Of a stretch of DNA of 64,000 bases, positions 39,900 through 52,825 are shown one piece after another (position 1 is the first letter of the stretch; each line of letters begins with the position of its first letter). A program made the position numbers and the translations under genes. The notes beneath the pieces are model-generated. The model was not told the DNA's origin and searched no databases. It was given only the letters and a program-made list of their open reading frames with translations. The stretch comes from Lichenostomus cassidix. Taxonomy: Eukaryota > Chordata > Aves > Passeriformes > Meliphagidae. Where the stretch lies: NCBI GenBank assembly GCA_008360975.2, contig VLJF02000047.1:2055169-2119168 (forward strand). The letters run 5' to 3'.

Positions 39900-42800
39900 T
39901 CCTGGGATCTGTACAAAGTGACCTGGAAGTGGACTTGGAGCATCCATGCTGGAGACCTGGATTGCCCCGCGGTCCGTAGAAAGTAAGTGGCGTGGAGGTG
40001 GAGTTGGAGGGCCTGTGATGGCGACCTGGTTTTACCTGGCAGTTGTACAAATATGTGACCTGGAAGTGGACTTGGAGGGCCTGTGATGGAGACCTGTTTT
40101 TTTCTGGGATGTGTACAAAGTAAGTGACCTGGAAGTGGACTTGGAGGGCCCGTGATGGAGACCTGGTTTTTTCTGGGATCTGTACAAAGTAAATGATCTG
40201 GAAGTGGACTTGTAGGGCCTGTGATGGAGACCTGTTTTTTTCTGGGATCTGTACAAAGTAAGTGACCTGGAAGTGGACTTGGAGCGTCCATGCTGGAGAC
40301 CTGGATTTCCCCGTGGTCCGTTCAATGTAAGTGGCGTGGAGGTGGACTTGGAGGGCCTGTGATGGAGACCTGGTTTTTCCTGGGATTTGTACAAATAAGT
40401 GACCTGGAAGTGGACTTGGAGGGCCTGTGATGGAGACCTGGTTTTTCCTGGGATCTGTACAAAGTAAGTGACCTGGAAGTGGACTTGGAGGGCCTGTGAT
40501 GGAGACCTGTTTTTTCTGGGATCTGTACAAAGTAAGTGAACTGGAAGTGGAGTTGGAGGGCCTGTGCTGGAGACCTGTTTTTTCCTGGGATCTGTACAAA
40601 GTAAGTGACCTGGAAGTGGACTTGGAGGGCCTGTGATGGAGACCTGTTTTTTCCTGGGATCTGTACAAAGTAAGTGGCGTGGAAGTGGACTTGGAGGGCC
40701 TTTGATGGAGACCTGTTTTTTCTGGGATCTGTACAAAGTAAGTGACCTGGAAGTGGACTTGGAGTGCCTGTGTTGGAGACCTGGTTTTTTCTGGGATGTG
40801 TACAAAGTAAGTGACCTGGAAGTGGACTTGGAGTGCCTGTGATGGAGACCTGGTTTTTCCTGGGATCTGTACAAAGTAAGTGACCTGGAAGTGGACTTGG
40901 AGCGTCCATGCTGGAGACCTGGATTGCCCCGCGGTCCGTAGAAAGTAAGTGGCGTGGAGGTGGAGTTGGAGGGCCTGTGATGGTGACCAGGTTTTTCCTG
41001 GCAGTTGTACAAATATGTGACCTGGAAGTGGACTTGGAGGGCCTGTGATGGAGACCTGTTTTTTTCTGGGATTTGTACAAAGTAAGTGACCTGGAAGTGG
41101 ACTTGGAGGGCCTGTGATGGAGACCTGTTTTTTCTGGGATCTGTACAAAGTAAGTGACCTGGAAGTGGACTTGCAGGGCCCGTGATGGAGATCTGGTTTT
41201 TCCTGGGATCTGTACAAAGTGACCTGGAAGTGGACTTGGAGCATCCATGCTGGAGACCTGGATTGCCCCGCGGTCCGTAGAAAGTAAGTGGTGTGGAGGT
41301 GGAGTTGGAGGGCCTGTGATGGTGACCTGGTTTTTCCTGGCAGTTGTACAAATATGTGACCTGGAAGTGGACTTGGAGGGCCTGTGATGGAGACCTGTTT
41401 TTTTCTGGGATTTGTACAAAGTAAGTGACCTGGAAGTGGACTTGGAGGGCCCGTGATGGAGACCTGGTTTATTCTGGGATCTGTAGAAAGTAAGTGGCGT
41501 GGAGGTGGACTTGGAGGGCCTGTGATGTGGATCTGGTTTTTCCTGGGATCTGTACAAAGTGAGTGACCTGGAAGTGGACTTGGAGCATCCGTGCTGGAGA
41601 CCTGGATTGCCTCGCGGTCTGTAGAAAGTAAGTGGCGTGGAGGTGGACTTGGAGGGCCTGTGATGCAGACCTGTTTTTTTCTGGGATGTGTACAAAGTAA
41701 GTGACCTGGAAGTGGACTTGGAGGGCCTGTGATGGAGACCTGTTTTTTCCTGGGATCTGTACACGGTAAGTGACCTGGAAGTGGACTTGGAGCGTCCGTG
41801 CTGGAGACCTGGATTTCCCCGCGGTCTGTGGAAAGTAAGTGGCGTGGAGGTGGACTTGGAGGGCCTGTGATGGAGACCTGTTTTTTCCTGGGATCTGTAC
41901 AAAGTAAGTGACCTGGAAGTGGACTTGGAGCATCCCTGCTGGAGAGCTGGATTGCCCCGCCGTCCGTAGAAAGTAAGTGACCTGGAAGTGGAGTTGGAGG
42001 GCCTGTGATGGAGACCTGTTTTGTTCTGGGATCTGTACAAAGTAAGTGAACTGGAAGTAGACTTGGAGGGCCTGTGCTGGAGACCTGTTTTTTTCTGGGA
42101 TCTGTACAAAGTAAGTGAACTGGAAGTGGACTTTGAGGGCCTGTGCTGGAGACCTGTTTTTTCCTGGGGTCTGTACAAATAAGTGACTTGGAAGTGGACT
42201 TGGAGGGCCTGTGATGGAGACCTGTTTTTTCTGGGATCTGTACAAAGTAAGTGACCTGGAAGTGGACTTGGAGGGCCCGTGATGGAGACCTGTTTTTTCC
42301 TGGGATCTGTACAGGGTAAGTGACCTGGAAGTGGACTTGGAGCGTCCGTGCTGGAGACCTGGATTTCCCCGCGGTCTGTGGAAAGTAAGTGGCGTTGAGG
42401 TGGAGTTGGAGGGCCTGTGATGCAGACCTGTTTTTTCCTGGGATGTGTACAAAGTAAGTGCCCTGGAAGTGGACTTGGGGCGTCCGTGCTGGAGAGCTGG
42501 ATTGCCCCCCGGTCCGTAGAAAGTAAGTGACCTGGAAGTGGACTTGGAGGGCCTGTGATGGAGACCTGTTTTTTTCTGGGATCTGTACAAAGTAGGTGAA
42601 CTGGAAGTGGACTTTGAGGGCCTGTGCTGGAGACCTGTTTTTTCCTGGGGTCTGTACAAAGTAAGTTACTTGGAAGTGGACTTGGAGGGCCTGTGATGGA
42701 GACCTGTTTTTTCCTGGGATCTGTACAAAGTAAGTGACGTGGAAGTGGACTTGCAGGGCCCGTGATGGAGATCTGGTTTTTCCTGGGATCTGTACAAAGT

Positions 42801-45800
42801 AAGTGACCTGGAAGTGGACTTGGAGGGCCCGTGATGGAGAGCTGGATTGCCCCGCGGTCTGTGGAAAGTAAGTGGCGTGGAGGTGGACTTGGAGGGCCTG
42901 TGATGGCGATCTGTTTTTTTCTGGGATGTGTACAAAGTAAGTGCCCTGGAAGTGGACTTGGAGGGCCTGTGATGGAGACCTGTTTTTTCCTGGGATCTGT
43001 ACAAAGTAAGTGACCTGGAAGTGGACTTGCTGGGCCCGTGATGGAGATCTGGTTTTTCCTGGGATCTGTACAAAGTGACCTGGAAGTGGACTTGGAGCAT
43101 CCATGCTGGAGACCTGGATTGCCCCGCGGTCCGTAGAAAGTAAGTGGCGTGGAGGTGGAGTTGGAGGGCCTGTGATGGCGACCTGGTTTTACCTGGCAGT
43201 TGTACAAATATGTGACCTGGAAGTGGACTTGGAGGGCCTGTGATGGAGACCTGTTTTTTTCTGGGATGTGTACAAAGTAAGTGACCTGGAAGTGGACTTG
43301 GAGCGTCCATGCTGGAGACCTGGATTTCCCCGTGGTCCGTTCAATGTAAGTGGCGTGGAGGTGGACTTGGAGGGCCTGTGATGGAGACCTGGTTTTTCCT
43401 GGGATTTGTACAAATAAGTGAGCTGGAAGTGGACTTGGAGGGCCTGTGATGGAGACCTGGTTTTTCCTGGGATCTGTACAAAGTAAGTGACCTTGAAGTG
43501 GACTTGGCGGGCCTGTGATGGAGACCTGTTTTTTCTGGGATCTGTACAAAGTAAGTGAACTGGAAGTGGAGTTGGAGGGCCTGTGCTGGAGACCTGTTTT
43601 TTCCTGGGATCTGTACAAAGTAAGTGACCTGGACGTGGACTTGGAGGGCCTGTGATGGAGACCTGTTTTTTCCTGGGATCTGTACAAAGTAAGTGGCGTG
43701 GAAGTGGACTTGGAGGGCCTTTGATGGAGACCTGTTTTTTCTGGGATCTGTACAAAGTAAGTGACCTGGAAGTGGACTTGGAGTGCCTGTGTTGGAGACC
43801 TGGTTTTTTCTGGGATGTGTACAAAGTAAGTGACCTGGAAGTGGACTTGGAGTGCCTGTGATGGAGACCTGGTTTGTCCTGGGATCTGTACAAAGTAAGT
43901 GACCTGGAAGTGGACTTGGAGCGTCCATGCTGGAGACCTGGATTGCCCCGCGGTCCGTAGAAAGTAAGTGGCGTGGAGGTGGAGTTGGAGGGCCTGTGAT
44001 GGTGACCAGGTTTTTCCTGGCAGTTGTACAAATATGTGACCTGGAAGTGGACTTGGAGGGCCTGTGATGGAGACCTGTTTTTTTCTGGGATTTGTACAAA
44101 GTAAGTGACCTGGAAGTGGACTTGGAGGGCCTGTGATGGAGACCTGTTTTTTCTGGGATCTGTACAAAGTAAGTGACCTGGAAGTGGACTTGCAGGGCCC
44201 GTGATGGAGATCTGGTTTTTCCTGGGATCTGTACAAAGTGACCTGGAAGTGGACTTGGAGCATCCATGCTGGAGACCTGGATTGCCCCGCGGTCCGTAGA
44301 AAGTAAGTGGTGTGGAGGTGGAGTTGGAGGGCCTGTGATGGTGACCTGGTTTTTCCTGGCAGTTGTACAAATATGTGACCTGGAAGTGGACTTGGAGGGC
44401 CTGTGATGGAGACCTGTTTTTTTCTGGGATTTGTACAAAGTAAGTGACCTGGAAGTGGACTTGGAGGGCCCGTGATGGAGACCTGGTTTATTCTGGGATC
44501 TGTAGAAAGTAAGTGGCGTGGAGGTGGACTTGGAGGGCCTGTGATGGAGACCTGTTTTTTCCTGGGATCTGTACAAAGTAAGTGACCTGGAAGTGGACTT
44601 GGAGCATCCCTGCTGGAGAGCTGGATTGCCCCGCCGTCCGTAGAAAGTAAGTGACCTGGAAGTGGAGTTGGAGGGCCTGTGATGGAGACCTGTTTTGTTC
44701 TGGGATCTGTACAAAGTAAGTGAACTGGAAGTAGACTTGGAGGGCCTGTGCTGGAGACCTGTTTTTTTCTGGGATCTGTACAAAGTAAGTGAACTGGAAG
44801 TGGACTTTGAGGGCCTGTGCTGGAGACCTGTTTTTTCCTGGGGTCTGTACAAATAAGTGACTTGGAAGTGGACTTGGAGGGCCTGTGATGGAGACCTGTT
44901 TTTTCTGGGATCTGTACAAAGTAAGTGACCTGGAAGTGGACTTGGAGGGCCCGTGATGGAGACCTGTTTTTTCCTGGGATCTGTACAGGGTAAGTGACCT
45001 GGAAGTGGACTTGGAGCGTCCGTGCTGGAGACCTGGATTTCCCCGCGGTCTGTGGAAAGTAAGTGGCGTTGAGGTGGAGTTGGAGGGCCTGTGATGCAGA
45101 CCTGTTTTTTCCTGGGATGTGTACAAAGTAAGTGCCCTGGAAGTGGACTTGGGGCGTCCGTGCTGGAGAGCTGGATTGCCCCCCGGTCCGTAGAAAGTAA
45201 GTGACCTGGAAGTGGACTTGGAGGGCCTGTGATGGAGACCTGTTTTTTTCTGGGATCTGTACAAAGTAGGTGAACTGGAAGTGGACTTTGAGGGCCTGTG
45301 CTGGAGACCTGTTTTTTCCTGGGGTCTGTACAAAGTAAGTTACTTGGAAGTGGACTTGGAGGGCCTGTGATGGAGACCTGTTTTTTCCTGTGATCTGTAC
45401 AAAGTAAGTGACGTGGAAGTGGACTTGCACGGCCCGTGATGGAGATCTGGTTTTTCCTGGGATCTGTACAAAGTAAGTGACCTGGAAGTGGACTTGGAGG
45501 GCCCGTGATGGAGAGCTGGATTGCCCCGCGGTCTGTGGAAAGTAAGTGGCGTGGAGGTGGACTTGGAGGGCCTGTGATGGCGATCTGTTTTTTTCTGGGA
45601 TGTGTACAAAGTAAGTGCCCTGGAAGTGGACTTGGAGGGCCTGTGATGGAGACCTGTTTTTTCCTGGGATCTGTACAAAGTAAGTGACCTGGAAGTGGAC
45701 TTGCTGGGCCCGTGATGGAGATCTGGTTTTTCCTGGGATCTGTACAAAGTGACCTGGAAGTGGACTTGGAGCATCCATGCTGGAGACCTGGATTGCCCCG

Positions 45801-48800
45801 CGGTCCGTAGAAAGTAAGTGGCGTGGAGGTGGAGTTGGAGGGCCTGTGATGGCGACCTGGTTTTACCTGGCAGTTGTACAAATATGTGACCTGGAAGTGG
45901 ACTTGGAGGGCCTGTGATGGAGACCTGTTTTTTTCTGGGATGTGTACAAAGTAAGTGACCTGGAAGTGGACTTGGAGGGCCCGTGATGGAGACCTGGTTT
46001 TTTCTGGGATCTGTACAAAGTAAATGATCTGGAAGTGGACTTGTAGGGCCTGTGATGGAGACCTGTTTTTTTCTGGGATCTGTACAAAGTAAGTGACCTG
46101 GAAGTGGACTTGGAGCGTCCATGCTGGAGACCTGGATTTCCCCGTGGTCCGTTCAATGTAAGTGGCGTGGAGGTGGACTTGGAGGGCCTGTGATGGAGAC
46201 CTGGTTTTTTCCTGGGATTTGTACAAATAAGTGACCTGGAAGTGGACTTGGAGGGCCTGTGATGGAGACCTGGTTTTTCCTGGGATCTGTACAAAGTAAG
46301 TGACCTTGAAGTGGACTTGGCGGGCCTGTGATGGAGACCTGGTTTTTCTGGGATCTGTACAAAGTAAGTGAACTGGAAGTGGAGTTGGAGGGCCTGTGCT
46401 GGAGACCTGTTTTTTCCTGGGATCTGTACAAAGTAAGTGACCTGGACGTGGACTTGGAGGGCCTGTGATGGAGACCTGTTTTTTCCTGGGATCTGTACAA
46501 AGTAAGTGGCGTGGAAGTGGACTTGGAGGGCCTTTGATGGAGACCTGTTTTTTCTGGGATCTGTACAAAGTAAGTGACCTGGAAGTGGACTTGGAGTGCC
46601 TGTGTTGGAGACCTGGTTTTTTCTGGGATGTGTACAAAGTAAGTGACCTGGAAGTGGACTTGGAGTGCCTGTGATGGAGACCTGGTTTGTCCTGGGATCT
46701 GTACAAAGTAAGTGACCTGGAAGTGGACTTGGAGCGTCCATGCTGGAGACCTGGATTGCCCCGCGGTCCGTAGAAAGTAAGTGGCGTGGAGGTGGAGTTG
46801 GAGGGCCTGTGATGGTGACCAGGTTTTTCCTGGCAGTTGTACAAATATGTGACCTGGAAGTGGACTTGGAGGGCCTGTGATGGAGACCTGTTTTTTTCTG
46901 GGATTTGTACAAAGTAAGTGACCTGGAAGTGGACTTGGAGGGCCTGTGATGGAGACCTGTTTTTTCTGGGATCTGTACAAAGTAAGTGACCTGGAAGTGG
47001 ACTTGCAGGGCCCGTGATGGAGATCTGGTTTTTCCTGGGATCTGTACAAAGTGACCTGGAAGTGGACTTGGAGCATCCATGCTGGAGACCTGGATTGCCC
47101 CGCGGTCCGTAGAAAGTAAGTGGTGTGGAGGTGGAGTTGGAGGGCCTGTGATGGTGACCTGGTTTTTCCTGGCAGTTGTACAAATATGTGACCTGGAAGT
47201 GGACTTGGAGGGCCTGTGATGGAGACCTGTTTTTTTCTGGGATTTGTACAAAGTAAGTGACCTGGAAGTGGACTTGGAGGGCCCGTGATGGAGACCTGGT
47301 TTATTCTGGGATCTGTAGAAAGTAAGTGGCGTGGAGGTGGACTTGGAGGGCCTGTGATGTGGATCTGGTTTTTCCTGGGATCTGTACAAAGTGAGTGACC
47401 TGGAAGTGGACTTGGAGCATCCGTGCTGGAGACCTGGATTGCCTCGCGGTCTGTAGAAAGTAAGTGGCGTGGAGGTGGACTTGGAGGGCCTGTGATGCAG
47501 ACCTGTTTTTTTCTGGGATGTGTACAAAGTAAGTGACCTGGAAGTGGACTTGGAGGGCCTGTGATGGAGACCTGTTTTTTCCTGGGATCTGTACACGGTA
47601 AGTGACCTGGAAGTGGACTTGGAGCGTCCGTGCTGGAGACCTGGATTTCCCTGCGGTCTGTGGAAAGTAAGTGGCGTGGAGGTGGACTTGGAGGGCCTGT
47701 GATGGAGACCTGTTTTTTCCTGGGATCTGTACAAAGTAAGTGACCTGGAAGTGGACTTGGAGCATCCCTGCTGGAGAGCTGGATTGCCCCGCCGTCCGTA
47801 GAAAGTAAGTGACCTGGAAGTGGAGTTGGAGGGCCTGTGATGGAGACCTGTTTTGTTCTGGGATCTGTACAAAGTAAGTGAACTGGAAGTAGACTTGGAG
47901 GGCCTGTGCTGGAGACCTGTTTTTTTCTGGGATCTGTACAAAGTAAGTGAACTGGAAGTGGACTTTGAGGGCCTGTGCTGGAGACCTGTTTTTTCCTGGG
48001 GTCTGTACAAATAAGTGACTTGGAAGTGGACTTGGAGGGCCTGTGATGGAGACCTGTTTTTTCTGGGATCTGTACAAAGTAAGTGACCTGGAAGTGGACT
48101 TGGAGGGCCCGTGATGGAGACCTGTTTTTTCCTGGGATCTGTACAAAGTGACCTGGAAGTGGACTTGGAGCATCCATGCTGGAGACCTGGATTGCCCCGC
48201 GGTCCGTAGAAAGTAAGTGGTGTGGAGGTGGAGTTGGAGGGCCTGTGATGGTGACCTGGTTTTTCCTGGCAGTTGTACAAATATGTGACCTGGAAGTGGA
48301 CTTGGAGGGCCTGTGATGGAGACCTGTTTTTTTCTGGGATTTGTACAAAGTAAGTGACCTGGAAGTGGACTTGGAGGGCCCGTGATGGAGACCTGGTTTA
48401 TTCTGGGATCTGTAGAAAGTAAGTGGCGTGGAGGTGGACTTGGAGGGCCTGTGATGTGGATCTGGTTTTTCCTGGGATCTGTACAAAGTGAGTGACCTGG
48501 AAGTGGACTTGGAGCATCCGTGCTGGAGACCTGGATTGCCTCGCGGTCTGTAGAAAGTAAGTGGCGTGGAGGTGGACTTGGAGGGCCTGTGATGCAGACC
48601 TGTTTTTTTCTGGGATGTGTACAAAGTAAGTGACCTGGAAGTGGACTTGGAGGGCCTGTGATGGAGACCTGTTTTTTCCTGGGATCTGTACACGGTAAGT
48701 GACCTGGAAGTGGACTTGGAGCGTCCGTGCTGGAGACCTGGATTTCCCCGCGGTCTGTGGAAAGTAAGTGGCGTGGAGGTGGACTTGGAGGGCCTGTGAT

Positions 48801-50340
48801 GGAGACCTGTTTTTTCCTGGGATCTGTACAAAGTAAGTGACCTGGAAGTGGACTTGGAGCATCCCTGCTGGAGAGCTGGATTGCCCCGCCGTCCGTAGAA
48901 AGTAAGTGACCTGGAAGTGGAGTTGGAGGGCCTGTGATGGAGACCTGTTTTTTTCTGGGATCTGTACAAAGTAGGTGAACTGGAAGTGGACTTTGAGGGC
49001 CTGTGCTGGAGACCTGTTTTTTCCTGGGGTCTGTACAAAGTAAGTTACTTGGAAGTGGACTTGGAGGGCCTGTGATGGAGACCTGTTTTTTCCTGGGATC
49101 TGTACAAAGTAAGTGACGTGGAAGTGGACTTGCAGGGCCCGTGATGGAGATCTGGTTTTTCCTGGGATCTGTACAAAGTAAGTGACCTGGAAGTGGACTT
49201 GGAGGGCCCGTGATGGAGACCTGTTTTTTTTATGGGATCTGTACAAAGTAAGTGACGTGGAAGTGGACTTGGATGGCCCGTGATGGAGACCTGGTTTTTT
49301 CTGGGATCTGTACAAAGTAAGTGACCTGGAAGTGGACTTGGAGGGCCCGTGATGGAGACCTGGTTTTTTCTGGGATCTGTACAAAGTAAGTGATCTGGAA
49401 GTGGACTTGGAGGGCCCGTGATGGAGACCTGGTTTTTCCTGGGATCTGTACAAAGTAAGTGACCTGGAAGTGGACTTGGAGGGCCTGTGATGGAGACCTG
49501 TTTTTTCCTGGGATCTGTGCAAAGTAAGTGACCTGGAAGTGGACTTGGAGGGCCCGTGATGGAGACCTGTTTTTTTCTGGGATCTGTACAAAGTAAGTGA
49601 CCTGGAAGTGGACTTGGAGCGTCCATGCTGGAGACCTGGATTTCCCCGTGGTCCGTTCAATGTAAGTGGCGTGGAGGTGGACTTGGAGGGCCTGTGATGG
49701 AGACCTGGTTTTTCCTGGGATTTGTACAAATAAGTGACCTGGAAGTGGACTTGGAGGGCCTGTGATGGAGACCTGGTTTTTCCTGGGATCTGTAGAAAGT
49801 AAGTGACCTTGAAGTGGACTTGGCGGGCCTGTGATGGAGACCTGGTTTTTCTGGGATCTGTACAAAGTAAGTGAACTGGAAGTGGAGTTGGAGGGCCTGT
49901 GCTGGAGACCTGTTTTTTCCTGGGATCTGTACAAAGTAAGTGACCTGGACGTGGACTTGGAGGGCCTGTGATGGAGACCTGTTTTTTCCTGGGATCTGTA
50001 CAAAGTAAGTGGCGTGGAAGTGGACTTGGAGGGCCTTTGATGGAGACCTGTTTTTTCTGGGATCTGTACAAAGTAAGTGACCTGGAAGTGGACTTGGAGT
50101 GCCTGTGTTGGAGACCTGGTTTTTTCTGGGATGTGTACAAAGTAAGTGACCTGGAAGTGGACTTGGAGTGCCTGTGATGGAGACCTGGTTTGTCCTGGGA
50201 TCTGTACAAAGTAAGTGACCTGGAAGTGGACTTGGAGCGTCCATGCTGGAGACCTGGATTGCCCCGCGGTCCGTGGAAAGTAAGTGGCGTGGAGGTGGAG
50301 TTGGAGGGCCTGTGATGGAGACCTGGTTTTTCCTGGGATC
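39900..50340 (+). repeat. Higher-order repeat of about 2.7-3.5 kb, four copies
   Basis: An identical 210-bp stretch starts at 40633, 43652, 46465 and 49968 (spacings 3019, 2813 and 3503 bp). Another starts at 42831 and 45505 (2674 bp). Long blocks of many 69-bp units between these points match almost base for base, with whole-unit insertions and deletions explaining the spacing changes. This indicates recent unequal exchange or gene conversion. Confidence 0.85.
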
Positions 50341-51570
50341 TGTACAAGGTATTTGAACTGGAAGTGGACTTGGAGCGTCCATGCTGGAGACCTGGATTTC
50401 CCCGCGGTCCTTAGAAAGTAAGTGACCTGGAAGTGGACTTGGAGTATTCGTGCTGGAGACCTGGATTGCCCCGCGGTCTGTAGAAATTAAGTGGCGTGGA
50501 GGTGGACTTGGAGGGCCTGTGATGGCGATCTGGTTTTTTCTGGGATCTGTACAAAGTTAGTGACCTGGAAGTGGACTTGGAGGGCCCATGATGGAGATCT
50601 GTGTTATCCTGGGATGTGTACAAAGTAAGTGACCTGGAAGTGGACTTGGAGGGCCTGTGATGGAGACCTGGTTTTTCCTGGGATCTGTACAAGGTAAGTG
50701 ACCTGGAAGTGGAGTTGGAGCGTCCGTGCTGGAGACCTGGATTTCCCCGCGGTCTGTGGAAAGTAAGTGGCGTGGAGGTAGACTTGGTGGGCCCGTGATG
50801 CAGATCTGTTTTTTCCTGGGATCTGTACAAGGTAAGTGACCTGGAAGTGGACTTGGAGCGTCCGTGCTGGAGAGCTGGATTGCCCCGCGGTCTGTAGAAA
50901 GTAAGTGGCATGGAGGTGGACTTGGAGGGCCTATGATGGAGACCTGTTTTTTCCTGGGATCTGTAGAAAGTAAGTGGCGTGGAGGTGGAGTTGGAGGGCC
51001 TGTGATGGAGACTTGCTTTCCTGGGATCTGCAGAAAGTAAGTGATCTGGAAGTGGACGTGGAGGGCCTGTGATGGAGATCTGTTTTTTCCTGGGATGTGT
51101 ACAAAGTAAGTGACCTGGAAGTGGACTTGGAGTGTCCGTGCTGGAGACCTGTTTTTTCTTGGGATTTGTACAACGTAAGTGATCTGGAAGTGGACTTGGA
51201 TGGCCTGTGATGGGGACCTGGTTTTTCCTGGGATGTGTACAAAGTAAGTGACCTGGAAGTGGACATGGAGCGTCCGTGCTGGAGACCTGGTTTTTCCTGG
51301 GATGTGTACAAAGTAAGTGAGCTGGAAGTGGGCTTGGAGCGTCCGTGCTGGAGAGTTGGTTTTTCCTGGGATGTGTACAAAGTAAGTGACCTGGAAGTGG
51401 ACTTGGAGGGCCCGTGATGGAGACCTGGTTTTTCCTGGGATGTGTACAAAGTAAGTGACCTGGAAGTGGACTTGGAGCGTCTGTGCTGGAGACCTGGATT
51501 GCGTTGCGGTGTGTAGAAAGTAAGGGTGGTGGACTTGGAGGGCCTGTGATGGATACCTGGTTTTTCCTGG

Positions 51571-51777
51571 GATGTGTACAAAGTAAGTGACCTGGAAGTG
51601 GACTTGGAGCGTCTTTGCTCGAGACCTGGTTTTTCCTGGGATGTGTACAAAGTAAGTGACCTGGAAGTGGACTTGGAGCGTCTTTGCTCGAGACCTGGTT
51701 TTTCCTGGGATGTGTACAAAGTAAGTGACCTGGAAGTGGACTTGGAGCGTCTTTGCTCGAGACCTGGTTTTTCCTGG
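51571..51777 (+). repeat. Three identical 69-bp units
   Basis: Units beginning 'gatgtgtaca' at 51571, 51640 and 51709 are identical and carry the unusual 'cgtctttgctcgagacc' (XhoI site CTCGAG). This is a very recent local triplication. Confidence 0.85.
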
Positions 51778-52825
51778 GATGTGTACAAAGTAAGTGACCT
51801 GGAAGTGGACTTGGAGGGCCTGTGATGGAGACCTGTTTTTTTGTGGGATGTGTATAAAGTAAGTGACCTGGAAGTGGACTTATAGCATGTGTGCTGGAGA
51901 CCTGGTTTTTTCCTGGGATGTGTACAAAGTAAGCGACCTGGAAGTGGACTTGGAGTGTCCGTGCTGGAGAGGTGGTTTTTTCTGGGATCTGTACAAAGTA
52001 AGTGACCTGGAAGTGGACTTGGAGGGCTTTTGATGGAGAGCTGGTTTTTCCTGGGATCTGTACAAAGTAAGTGACCTGGAAGTGGATTTGGAGCGTCCAT
52101 GCTGGAGACCTGGATTGCCCCGCGGTCTGTTCAATGTAAGTGGTGTGGAGGTGGACTTGGAGGGCCTGTGATGGAAAGCTGGTTTTATTCTGGGATCTGT
52201 ACAAAGGAAGTGACCTGGAAGTGGACTTGGAGGGCCTGTGATGGAGACCTGGTTTTTTCCGGGATGTGTACAAAGTAAGTGACCTGGAAGTGGACGTGGA
52301 GGGCCTGTGCTGGAGACCTGGATTGCCCCGCGGTCTGTAGAAAGTAAGTGGTGTGGAGGTGGAGTTGGAGGGCCTGTGATGGGGAGCTGGTTTTTCCTGG
52401 GATGTGTACAATGTAAGTGACCTAGAAGTGGACTTGGAGCGTCCGTGCTGGAGATCTGGATTGCCCTGTGGTGTGTAGAGAGTATGTGGTGTGGAGGTGG
52501 ACTTGGAGGGCCTGTGATGGAGACCTGGTTTTATTCTGGGATGTGTACAAAGTAAGTGACCTGGAAGTGGACTTGGAGGGCCTGTGCTGGAGACCTGGTT
52601 TTTTGTGGGATCTGTACAAAGGAAGTGACCTGGAAGTGGACTTGGAGCATGTGTGATGGAGACCTGGTGTTTTCCTGGGATGTGTACAAAGTAAGTGACG
52701 TGGAAGTGGACTTTGAGCGTTCGTGCTGGAGAGCTGGTTTTTTCTGGGATGTGTATAACGGAAGTGACCTGGAAGTGGAATTGGAGGGGCCGTGCTGGAG
52801 AGCTGGTTTTTTTTGGCATGTGTAG

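Larger units (their letters stand above)
39144..52825 (+). repeat. Second 69-bp minisatellite, type C units
   Basis: The same 69-bp consensus as 18691-27600, starting mid-array after the gap, so no type A/B start is visible. Almost every unit carries GTAAGT. It is organised into long near-identical blocks (see next entry). The long minus-strand frames, up to 1818 codons (40322-45778), are repeat by-products: all three minus phases are open in the same region. A distinctive unit with 'cctggcagttgtacaaatatgtg' marks block positions. Confidence 0.92.

Noticed and set aside
38568..49626. Minus-strand frames up to 1818 codons in the second array, some continuing through N
   Set aside because: Same repeat by-product; several even cross the 500-N gap, so they are not real.
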